Of a stretch of DNA of 14,428 nucleotides, positions 6,676-13,197 are shown piece by piece; within the stretch, counting starts at the first letter, position 1; each line of letters opens with the position of its first letter. The notes under the pieces were generated by a model that saw only the letters and a program-made list of their open reading frames with translations, made no database searches and was not told where the DNA came from. The stretch is from assembly GCA_046052275.1 (NCBI GenBank), contig JBJOMQ010000045.1, positions 1-14,428 on the forward strand, in the 5' to 3' direction. The position numbers and the translations under genes are program-made. This DNA comes from UBA668 sp046052275 (GTDB lineage: Bacteria; Actinomycetota; Acidimicrobiia; Acidimicrobiales; Ilumatobacteraceae).

Positions 6676-8268
6676 TCACTCGGTCGCCAAGGTCTTCTTG
6701 CTGGCAGCCTCACCGAGCTCGCTGGCGCCCGTCGCAGTCGGATCGGCGGCCTTGGCCGCCGCTGACGCAGCGACGAACTGCGCCTTGAACGCCGCAACAG
6801 CGGCAGCGAGGTCGTCGGGCACGCCACCCGTCTTCAGCGCGTCGAGCAGCCCGCCGTGACGCGACCGCATGTGGTCGAGCAGCCCGGCCTCGAATCGGCG
6901 CACGTCGTCGACCGGGATGTCGTCGAGGTAGCCGCGGGTGCCGGCGAAGATGCTCACGACCTGCTCCTGCACCGGCATGGGGCTGTTGAGCGGCTGCTTC
7001 AGCAGCTCGACAAGCCGGTAGCCGCGCTCGAGCTGCGCCTTGGAGACGGCGTCGAGTTCGGATCCGAATGTGGCGAATGCCTCGAGCTCGCGGAACTGCG
7101 CAAGATCGAGCTTCAGCGTGCCGGCCACTGCCTTCATCGACTTGATCTGCGCAGCGCCGCCGACGCGGCTCACCGAGATGCCCACGTCGACTGCCGGGCG
7201 CACGCCCGACTTGAACAGGTTGTCCTGCAGGAACACCTGGCCGTCGGTGATGGAGATGACGTTCGTCGGGATGTACGCCGAAACGTCGCCTGCCTTGGTC
7301 TCGATGACGGGCAGCGCTGTCAGCGAGCCGGCGCCGCGCTCGTCGGAGAGCTTGGCGGCACGCTCGAGCAGGCGACTGTGCAGGTAGAACACGTCGCCCG
7401 GGTACGCCTCGCGGCCGGGCGGACGGCGCAGCAGCAGCGACATCTGGCGGTACGCCTCGGCCTGCTTGGAGAGGTCGTCGTACACGACGAGGGCATGCTC
7501 GCCGTTCTCCATCCAGTGCTGGCCGACGGCGCAGCCTGCGTAGGGGGCGAGGTACTTGAAGGGTGCCGGGTCGGAGGCAGGTGCCGCGACCACCACCGTG
7601 TACTCGAGTGCGCCGTACTGGCGGAGCACCTCGACGGTCTGGGCGACGGTCGAACCCTTCTGGCCGATCGCGACATAGATGCACTTCACGCCGAGGCCGC
7701 GCTGGTTGATGATCGTGTCGATCGCCACGGTGGTCTTGCCGGTCTTGCGGTCGCCGATGATGAGCTCGCGCTGGCCGCGACCGATCGGGGTCATCGCGTC
7801 GATGGCCTTGATGCCGGTCTGCAGCGGCTCGTGCACCGGCTTGCGGCCGAGGATGCCAGGGGCCTGGATCTCGACGCGTCGCTGGATGCCGCCGATGATG
7901 TCGCCCTTGCCGTCGATCGGCTGTCCGAGTGCGTTGACGACACGTCCGAGCAGTGCGTCGCCGACCGGCACCGAGAGGATGCGGCCGGTTGCCTTGACGG
8001 TCTGGCCTTCCTCGATGGAGTCGGCATTGCCGAGCACCACGGCGCCGATGCCGTCCTCCTCGAGGTTGAGCGCAAGGCCGGTGGTGCCGTCCTCGAACTC
8101 GAGCAGCTCGTTGACGGCGCAGTCGGGCAGGCCGCTGACGCGGGCGATGCCGTCGCCCACCTCAGTGACGCGTCCGACCGTCTTCGCCTCGACCGAGGGC
8201 GAGAAGCCCTCGAGGTTCTTCTTCAGCGCCGACGCAATGTCGCTGGCGCTCAATGTGAGTTCAGCCAT
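6676..8268 (-). CDS. atpA: ATP synthase subunit alpha
   Basis: Alpha forms the F1 hexamer with beta and carries the non-catalytic nucleotide sites. The 530-residue product has the P-loop GDRKTGKT at 172-179, ALVVYDDLSK at 259-268, and the arginine finger Arg368 in ISVSRVGGAAQ. An Ala-rich tail of roughly 20 residues (about 505-530) goes beyond the E. coli length (513) but is shorter than the mycobacterial tail, which restrains hydrolysis; whether this one has a role is unknown. The ATG at 8268 is preceded by AGGAG with 10-nt spacing, overlapping the atpH stop. The frame stays open far upstream, but that part is antisense-free overlap with atpH and atpF and does not resemble alpha. Confidence 0.98.
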   Translation of the reverse strand: MAELTLSASDIASALKKNLEGFSPSVEAKTVGRVTEVGDGIARVSGLPDCAVNELLEFEDGTTGLALNLEEDGIGAVVLGNADSIEEGQTVKATGRILSVPVGDALLGRVVNALGQPIDGKGDIIGGIQRRVEIQAPGILGRKPVHEPLQTGIKAIDAMTPIGRGQRELIIGDRKTGKTTVAIDTIINQRGLGVKCIYVAIGQKGSTVAQTVEVLRQYGALEYTVVVAAPASDPAPFKYLAPYAGCAVGQHWMENGEHALVVYDDLSKQAEAYRQMSLLLRRPPGREAYPGDVFYLHSRLLERAAKLSDERGAGSLTALPVIETKAGDVSAYIPTNVISITDGQVFLQDNLFKSGVRPAVDVGISVSRVGGAAQIKSMKAVAGTLKLDLAQFRELEAFATFGSELDAVSKAQLERGYRLVELLKQPLNSPMPVQEQVVSIFAGTRGYLDDIPVDDVRRFEAGLLDHMRSRHGGLLDALKTGGVPDDLAAAVAAFKAQFVAASAAAKAADPTATGASELGEAASKKTLATE

Positions 8269-8282
8269 GTTCTCTTCTGCTC

Positions 8283-8810
8283 CTAGAGGCGGGACTTCAA
8301 CTGGTCGATTCGGGTGCGGACAGTGCCGTCGATGACGGTGTCGCCCACGGTGGCAACGACGCCGCCGATGACCGACGGATCGACCACGCACTTCAGGTTG
8401 ACCTGCTTGCCGGTGGCCTTCGCCAGTGCTGCGGCGAGCCTGGTCTGCTGGTCGGCGCTCAGTGGCTTCGCGCTCCGTACCTCGGCCAGCTCGAGCTGCT
8501 GGGCACTGCTGGCCCGGGCCACGAGCCGGTCGATGATGGCGGGCAGGTCGCGGCCGCGGCCGGCGCCGACCACCATGCTGATGAGCTGCGTCGATGTGGC
8601 CGAGGCCTTGCCGCCGAGCAGGTCCTCCACGATGGCAAGCCGCTTGGCGGCCGGGATCTGCTCGTCGGTGAGGGCGGAGCGCAGCGCGTCGCTGCCCTCG
8701 AAGCTGCGTGCGAAGCGGTAGAGCTCGTCTTCGACGGCGGCGATGCTGCCCTCGGCACGGGCGATCTCGAAGAGTCCCCGTGCGTAGCCTTCGATGCGGT
8801 CGTCGCTCAT
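8283..8810 (-). CDS. atpH: ATP synthase subunit delta
   Basis: Delta joins the b-type peripheral stalk to the top of F1. The 175-residue product starts MSDDRIEGYARGLFEIARAE, the typical N-terminal helical bundle, and ends with the family's C-terminal domain (VDPSVIGGVVATVGDTVIDG, about 143-162). Length is normal for stand-alone delta; it is not fused to a b domain as in mycobacteria. Its ATG overlaps the atpF stop as ATGA, so translation is probably coupled. It ends in TAG, 14 nt before atpA. Confidence 0.95.
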   Translation of the reverse strand: MSDDRIEGYARGLFEIARAEGSIAAVEDELYRFARSFEGSDALRSALTDEQIPAAKRLAIVEDLLGGKASATSTQLISMVVGAGRGRDLPAIIDRLVARASSAQQLELAEVRSAKPLSADQQTRLAAALAKATGKQVNLKCVVDPSVIGGVVATVGDTVIDGTVRTRIDQLKSRL

Positions 8811-9379
8811 CGTGCGGCCCCCACTCGTGTGATGAAGCCCTCGATGAGCTCCTGATGTGTTGCGTCGTCGAGCGAGCCGGTGACGATGTGGTCGACGGCG
8901 GCGATCGAGAGGCGGGCGATCTCGGCGCGCAGTTCGTCGCCGACGCGGGCACCGGCGGCGGCGATCTCGGCGTCGGCACGGGCTTCGAGATCGGCGATCT
9001 CGGCGGCGAGCCTGGCACGGCCGTCGGTGAGCACGGCGGCTGCCTGCTGCTCGGCCTCGGCCATGATGCGCCGGCGCTCTCCGTCGATGTCGCCCTTGGC
9101 CGTGCGGATCTGCGCTGCCTCGGTGGCCGCAGCCGAACGGTCGGCGGCTGCGGCGTCGAGTTCGCGCTGGATGCGCTCGGTGCGGGCAGCCATTCCCTTC
9201 TTGATGGCCGGGCCGCCGAACTTGTAGATGGCCCAGAAGATGAGCAGCGACGCAATGCCGCCGTAGATGATCTCGGCCATCTCCGGGAGCAGCGGATGGC
9301 TGGTCACCAGTTCGCCGTTGGCGTCTGCCTTGCCCTCGGCGGCGATGCGGAGGCCGATGGCGATTCCCAGAGCACTCAT
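8807..9379 (-). CDS. atpF: ATP synthase subunit b (second of two b-type genes)
   Basis: Subunit b anchors the peripheral stalk in the membrane. The 190-residue product has one membrane segment at about 37-55 (IIYGGIASLLIFWAIYKF), then KKGMAARTERI and a long Ala/Glu/Arg-rich helical domain typical of the b dimer. About 35 polar residues precede the membrane segment, more than in E. coli b. The ATG at 9379 overlaps the upstream b' stop as ATGA and has an extended Shine-Dalgarno GGAGGTGAT (9386-9394), with GGAGG 10 nt from the ATG. Gene order a, c, b', b, delta matches operons that encode a b/b' heterodimer, so I call this copy b; the b versus b' assignment is inferred from order. Confidence 0.92.
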   Translation of the reverse strand: MSALGIAIGLRIAAEGKADANGELVTSHPLLPEMAEIIYGGIASLLIFWAIYKFGGPAIKKGMAARTERIQRELDAAAADRSAAATEAAQIRTAKGDIDGERRRIMAEAEQQAAAVLTDGRARLAAEIADLEARADAEIAAAGARVGDELRAEIARLSIAAVDHIVTGSLDDATHQELIEGFITRVGAAR

Positions 9380-9954
9380 CGCGCCATCACCTCCGACACG
9401 ACCTTGGCGACCACTGCTGCGCTCGGTGCCCTGCCCGTGGCCAGCTCGCCCGCCTTGCCGGCGACGTCGCCGACCGCGGCTGCGATCTGGTCGCGCACCG
9501 CAGCGCGGGCGGCCTCGGCCTGGGCGTTCGACGCTGACCGCTTCTCGGCGATGCGGGCATTGGCCTCGGCCAGCGTTGCGGCACGCTCGCGTTCGAGCGT
9601 GGCGCGGGCGGCTTCGACAGTTCGCGCTGCCTCGGCCCTGATCGACGCCACCTGCGACTCATAGTCGGCGACCTCGGCCCGAGCGGCGGCGCGCTCGGCG
9701 TCGGCTGCCTCGTGGGCGCCGCGGATGCTCTGGTAGCGGGCATCCATGCCCTTCTTCAGCCTCGGGTAGAGGAAGAAGCGCATCAGCAGCGCGAACACGA
9801 TGAACGAGCCGGCTCCCCAGTAGAGCTCTTTGGCCTCTGGGACGATGGGCCCGGGACCCGGCTTGATCTCGACGCCACCCTCGCTGCTCTCAGCAGCGGG
9901 TACGAGGTCGAGGACAACCGTGGATCCCTGGAGGTGCACGACGGCACTCAGCAC
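9376..9954 (-). CDS. atpF: ATP synthase subunit b' (first of two b-type genes)
   Basis: This 192-residue protein is a second b-type stalk subunit. It has a membrane segment at about 46-64 (GAGSFIVFALLMRFFLYP), then LKKGMDARYQSIRGA and a long charged, Ala-rich coiled region. The KKGM-x-AR motif after the membrane helix is shared with the next gene, which supports origin by tandem duplication and use as a heterodimer. The first 45 residues include a mildly hydrophobic start (1-20) and a Pro/Gly-rich linker (31-38), longer than usual. The GTG at 9954 is supported by AAGGAG at 9960-9965, 5 nt upstream. It follows atpE by 52 nt. Confidence 0.92.
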   Translation of the reverse strand: MLSAVVHLQGSTVVLDLVPAAESSEGGVEIKPGPGPIVPEAKELYWGAGSFIVFALLMRFFLYPRLKKGMDARYQSIRGAHEAADAERAAARAEVADYESQVASIRAEAARTVEAARATLERERAATLAEANARIAEKRSASNAQAEAARAAVRDQIAAAVGDVAGKAGELATGRAPSAAVVAKVVSEVMAR

Positions 9955-10006
9955 GTCAACTCCTTGTCGGTGGGACGTCGATGGGAATGGTCAGTGGTCG
10001 GTCGGC

Positions 10007-10273
10007 TCAGAGGCCGATGAGGATGAAGACCACGAAGCCGATGAGGGCGAGGGCCTCGGTGAAGGCGATACCGAGGAACATGGTGGTGCGCACCATGCCG
10101 GCGGCCTCAGGCTGGCGGGCCATCGCCTCGACCGACTTGCCGACGAGGTAGCCGATGCCGATGCCCGGGCCGATGGCCGCGAGGCCGTAGGCGAAGCCGG
10201 CCGAGCCCGCGGCCGCTGCGGCCTTGGCCTCGTCACCGGTGAGCTCGGCAGCGAGAATCGCAAATGCTTCCAT
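10007..10273 (-). CDS. atpE: ATP synthase subunit c
   Basis: Subunit c forms the proton-driven rotor ring. The 88-residue protein is a two-helix hairpin: a Gly-rich first helix (GLAAIGPGIGIGYLVG, 30-45), the polar loop with ARQPEA at 52-57, and a second helix carrying the essential carboxylate Glu73 in GIAFTEALAL. At the position of the Na+-binding Gln of sodium-driven rings there is Ile40, and the residues after Glu73 are Ala and Leu rather than Ser and Thr, so it should be proton-coupled. The N-terminal arm of about 20 residues, ending in an Ala run, is slightly long. The ATG at 10273 has AGGAG 12 nt upstream in an unusually A/C-rich leader. Confidence 0.97.
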   Translation of the reverse strand: MEAFAILAAELTGDEAKAAAAAGSAGFAYGLAAIGPGIGIGYLVGKSVEAMARQPEAAGMVRTTMFLGIAFTEALALIGFVVFILIGL

Positions 10274-10320
10274 GATGGTGTGTTGCTCCTGTGAGTGTTC
10301 TGGGTAGGTGGAGATCGGGG
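10274..10320 (-). promoter_or_regulatory. A/C-rich leader before atpE, possible translation enhancer
   Basis: The 47 nt before the atpE start contain only about five G and five T on the coding strand; the rest is A and C. Such a stretch would be nearly unstructured in this GC-rich genome. Ring formation needs many c subunits per complex, and in E. coli the region upstream of atpE enhances translation. A similar role here is inference from composition and position. Confidence 0.35.
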
Positions 10321-10330
10321 AAGGGGACGG

Positions 10331-11098
10331 TCAGTGCTCGGGATGCGCCGCACCGGCGATGTACACGGCGGTGAGGATCGTGAAGATGTATGCCTGCAGG
10401 AAGGCGACCAGCACCTCGAATGCGGTGAGGAACACCAGCATGAACATGGGCAGGATCGCCATCGGCTTCAGCAGGAACACCTTCGTCTCGGCGGTGACCA
10501 GCGAGTTGGTGAGCAGGGCGAACGTGACGAGCAGGATGTGGCCGGCGAGCATGTTGGCGAAGAGTCGCACCGTCAGCGAGAACGGCCGCACGATGATGTT
10601 CGAGATGAACTCGATGACGCCCACGAGCGGCTTCAGCGCCACGGGAACACCGGGAGGCCACAGTGTGTTGGCGATGTACTTGAAGCCCTGGTGCTTGAGG
10701 CCAACGCCGTTGTAGACGACCCACACGAGCAGGGCCAGGAACATCGGGATCGCCATGCGGGCCGTCGCCGGCATCTGCAGGATCGGGATGATGCCCGGCA
10801 CGTTGCAGAGGTAGATGAAGATGAACAGGCTCAGCAGGAACGGCGTCCATCCGAGGCCGTCCTTGCCCATGGTCTGCATCACGATGCCGTTCTCGACGAA
10901 CTCGACCGTGGTCTCGGCGAGGTTGCGCACACCCCGCGGCGCCTTCAGCGGGTCCTTGTTGCCGGCGAGCAGGAACACGACCGAACCGATCAGGGCCGCT
11001 GCCACGGCGATCAACGCGATCTTGTTGAACGTCGGGAAGAAGTCAGCCCATCGGAGGATGGCGTTGATCTCTGGGAACGAGAAGGATTCGGCGATCAC
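10331..11098 (-). CDS. atpB: ATP synthase subunit a
   Basis: Subunit a forms the two proton half-channels against the c-ring. The 255-residue membrane protein has hydrophobic segments at about 27-46, 86-106, 116-131, 184-202 and 208-248. The family signature PFSLTVRLFANMLAGH lies at 172-187 with the essential Arg178 (Arg210 in E. coli), and the last helix region includes EVLVAFLQAYIFTIL. The start is GTG at 11098, with AGGA about 8 nt upstream. It lies 27 nt after the atpI-like stop and 57 nt before atpE. Confidence 0.97.
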   Translation of the reverse strand: MIAESFSFPEINAILRWADFFPTFNKIALIAVAAALIGSVVFLLAGNKDPLKAPRGVRNLAETTVEFVENGIVMQTMGKDGLGWTPFLLSLFIFIYLCNVPGIIPILQMPATARMAIPMFLALLVWVVYNGVGLKHQGFKYIANTLWPPGVPVALKPLVGVIEFISNIIVRPFSLTVRLFANMLAGHILLVTFALLTNSLVTAETKVFLLKPMAILPMFMLVFLTAFEVLVAFLQAYIFTILTAVYIAGAAHPEH

Positions 11099-11125
11099 GG
11101 TGGGTCCTGTGGTTCCTGTCGGTCG

Positions 11126-11575
11126 TTACTGTCGGGCGGGCTTGAGACCCGGGTGGGCGAGAGAGATGGCAACGTACTTGAGTTCCCAGAGCAGGAGCCC
11201 GAGGTGCGTCACGATGATGGTCGCTCCGAGGGCCGCGAGTGAAATCCACCCCACATCGCGCACCAGGAGCACGGCGAGGAAGATCAGCCCAAGGCGCACC
11301 AGGTAGCCGACAAGCACGGCTCCCATCATCAGTCCGAGGCTGATCCTGGCCGTGGTGGCGACGATGCCCGCCGCCAGGGAGAAGTTCACCAGCACGACGG
11401 CGATGCCGTAGAGGGCGCTGAGCGCCCCGTCACCGCCCCAGATCACGGCGCAGACGGCCACCAGCACGGGCGCCGCCATGAGGCCGCGGCGCACCATGTC
11501 CTTGCTGACGCCGACTTCGGGGGCAGGGCCGGCGACGGGGCCCATCGAGATCACCGGGTCGGCCGACGGACTCAT
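11126..11575 (-). CDS. AtpI-like membrane protein (ATP synthase assembly factor)
   Basis: The 149-residue protein has four hydrophobic segments (about 32-48, 51-73, 79-104, 109-130) after a polar Pro-rich N-terminus, and lies immediately before atpB, where atpI or an ATP synthase I-like protein is expected. AtpI proteins assist c-ring assembly in other bacteria; that role here rests on position and topology, because the sequence is poorly conserved. Its ATG overlaps the stop of the preceding atpZ-like gene as ATGA, so the two are probably translationally coupled. Confidence 0.75.
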   Translation of the reverse strand: MSPSADPVISMGPVAGPAPEVGVSKDMVRRGLMAAPVLVAVCAVIWGGDGALSALYGIAVVLVNFSLAAGIVATTARISLGLMMGAVLVGYLVRLGLIFLAVLLVRDVGWISLAALGATIIVTHLGLLLWELKYVAISLAHPGLKPARQ

Positions 11576-11922
11576 GCCCTGGCACTCCCGGAGGCAGGCG
11601 GTGCGGCGTCAGGCGACGGGGTGCGCTGCGCTGAGGAGGCCTGGCGGGCACGGCGCTCGGCTTCGTGCACGTCCATCTCGGCCTTGTAGCGGTAGTACAT
11701 CGACACGAACTGGCCGACGACCGAGAAGAGCACCAGTCCGATCGCGACGCCGGGCCATGTGCCGAGCCAGCGGTCGACGAGGGCACCGATGCCGAAGAAC
11801 ACGAAGATCACCAGCGCGAAGTCGACGCCGCGGCCGAGGGTCTGGCCCGAGGCAGGTGTCGAGGGCGCCACGATGCGCCGGATCGGGTCGAGTTTCACGG
11901 TGGTTGGGCGAGAGGGAGACAT
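11572..11922 (-). CDS. AtpZ-like small membrane protein
   Basis: The 116-residue product has two membrane segments (about 34-49 and 57-77) joined by a short loop with GALVDRWLGTWPG (46-58), the pattern of the AtpZ/AtpI family (Pfam ATPase_gene1) found at the head of atp operons. AtpZ has been linked to Mg2+/Ca2+ transport and ATP synthase assembly in Bacillus; here only family and position are visible. The C-terminal third is charged and then Ser/Pro/Ala-rich. I chose ATG at 11922 because it gives a standard N-terminus; the frame continues upstream into wecA but without family similarity. No Shine-Dalgarno is seen: a perfect hairpin occupies the bases just before the start. Confidence 0.78.
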   Translation of the reverse strand: MSPSRPTTVKLDPIRRIVAPSTPASGQTLGRGVDFALVIFVFFGIGALVDRWLGTWPGVAIGLVLFSVVGQFVSMYYRYKAEMDVHEAERRARQASSAQRTPSPDAAPPASGSARA

Positions 11923-11923
11923 G

Positions 11924-11940
11924 CGCTGCCATCGGCAGCG
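11924..11940 (-). repeat. Hairpin copy 2, abutting the atpZ-like start codon
   Basis: CGCTGCC-GAT-GGCAGCG on the minus strand forms a perfect 7-bp stem with a 3-nt loop, ending one base before the ATG at 11922. It occupies the place where a Shine-Dalgarno sequence would be. Apart from one loop base (T instead of C), its inner 15 nt are identical to the hairpin at 6630-6644 on the same strand. Confidence 0.55.
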
Positions 11941-11959
11941 ACTTTGTGAACGCAGGAAC

Positions 11960-11988
11960 AAACTAGCCGATCGCCAGCAGTGCGCCAA
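11960..11988 (-). promoter_or_regulatory. Promoter-like site for the ATP synthase operon
   Basis: On the minus strand TTGGCG (11983-11988) and TAGTTT (11960-11965) are separated by exactly 17 nt. They match the -35 and -10 consensus at four and three of six positions. The region around the -10 is clearly more AT-rich than the surroundings. It lies in the 98-nt wecA to atpZ gap, the largest gap before the ATP synthase genes, and would give a leader of about 30 nt containing the hairpin. The match is modest. Confidence 0.35.
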
Positions 11989-12020
11989 GACGGACGGCGC
12001 CGGGACGGCCACCGTGACGG

Positions 12021-13139
12021 TCAGGTGCGTCGGCGGCGGATCTGCGGGTGCAGCACCGTGTAGAGCAGCAACCCGAGCATCGCTGCCCCGATCGGGACAT
12101 AGCTCGATCCGCTGCCGGTGTACACGGGGTACAGCACGAATGCCGACAGCAGACCCGTCCAGCCCCACAGGATCAGCACGCTGCGCCGCTGGCCGTGGCC
12201 CATCTCCATGAGGCGGTGGTGCAGATGGCCCTTGTCGGCCGACGCGACGCCCTGTCGCCGCGCAGCGCGGCGCACGATCGCGAACAGCGTGTCGAGGATC
12301 GGCACGCCGAGGATGAACAGCGGGATGAACAGCGGGGCAAGGAAGAAGTAGGTCTGCCCGACGAACCGCTGCGTATCGGGGTCGGCTCGTCCCCCGACCA
12401 CCGACGTGCTCACCGCCATGAGGAGTCCGAGCAGGAGTGCGCCGCCGTCGCCCATGAACACCTTCGCCGGGTTGAAGTTGTGGGGCAGGAATCCGAGGCA
12501 GATGCCGACGGTGATGATGGCCACGAGCGGCCCGAGGTTCGGCAGCGTGAGCGCCCCGATGCCCGGGTCGGCGAGCCGCTGGCTGTAGAGGAAGAACGCT
12601 CCTGCGCCGATCGCGACGATGCCCGCAGCAAGTCCGTCGAGGCCGTCGATGAGGTTGATCGCATTGGTCATGCCCAGGAGCCAGATCACGGTGATGAGCG
12701 GCACCCAGTCGTTGCTGAGCAGGAACACGTCGAGGAACGGCACGCGGAAGTAGAACATCGTGACGCCGAAGTAGACGAGCACGACAGCCACCACCACGGT
12801 GCCGACCACCTTTGCCGGCGCCGAGATCTCGCGGACATCGTCGACGAACCCGACGACGAACATCAGCGCGGCAGCGATCAGCACGCCGACCGGCTCGCTG
12901 TTGCTGGCGAAGAGGTTGTCGAAGCCGGACAGCGCCCACGCTGTCACGAACGCCGCGACGAATCCGGCGAACATCGCAATGCCGCCGACGTCGGGCGTGG
13001 CGACGGTGTGCACTCGACGCGAGTCGGGCTCGACCACCCACCCGCGCCACGTCGCCACGCGGATGACCACGGGGGTGGTCAGGAACGTGACAGCGGCCGC
13101 CACCGCCCCCACCATGAGGTATGCGCCGACAGACGGCAT
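12021..13139 (-). CDS. wecA: WecA/Rfe-type polyprenyl-phosphate GlcNAc-1-phosphate transferase
   Basis: This family transfers a sugar-1-phosphate from a UDP-sugar to a membrane polyprenyl phosphate, starting synthesis of cell-wall linker or surface glycans. The 372-residue protein has about ten hydrophobic segments and the MraY/WecA motifs: the Mg2+ site VDD at 99-101, NAINLIDGLDGL at 159-170, FMGDGG at 228-233, and the WecA-type HLHHRL at 305-310, which separates it from MraY. In actinobacteria the product usually primes the arabinogalactan linker or a related polymer; the exact glycan here is unknown. The ATG at 13139 gives a start in the first membrane segment; no good Shine-Dalgarno is visible. 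It lies 58 nt after glyA and 98 nt before the atpZ-like gene, as rfe precedes atp genes in Mycobacterium. Confidence 0.93.
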   Translation of the reverse strand: MPSVGAYLMVGAVAAAVTFLTTPVVIRVATWRGWVVEPDSRRVHTVATPDVGGIAMFAGFVAAFVTAWALSGFDNLFASNSEPVGVLIAAALMFVVGFVDDVREISAPAKVVGTVVVAVVLVYFGVTMFYFRVPFLDVFLLSNDWVPLITVIWLLGMTNAINLIDGLDGLAAGIVAIGAGAFFLYSQRLADPGIGALTLPNLGPLVAIITVGICLGFLPHNFNPAKVFMGDGGALLLGLLMAVSTSVVGGRADPDTQRFVGQTYFFLAPLFIPLFILGVPILDTLFAIVRRAARRQGVASADKGHLHHRLMEMGHGQRRSVLILWGWTGLLSAFVLYPVYTGSGSSYVPIGAAMLGLLLYTVLHPQIRRRRT

Positions 13140-13197
13140 CAGCGGGCGATCGTATGCCGGACGGCCGACGAGGTCGACCGGCGCCGACAGCGGACGG

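Noticed and set aside
6856..8286. Plus-strand open frame of 476 codons opposite atpA
   Set aside because: Mirror frame of a highly conserved gene; composition is that of a shadow. The same holds for the frames opposite glpX (287-1258), atpD (4481-5707) and wecA (12048-13292).
8269..9255. atpA frame extended upstream through atpH and atpF
   Set aside because: No alpha-subunit similarity before MAELTLS; the extension is a shadow of atpH and atpF, each with its own clear product.
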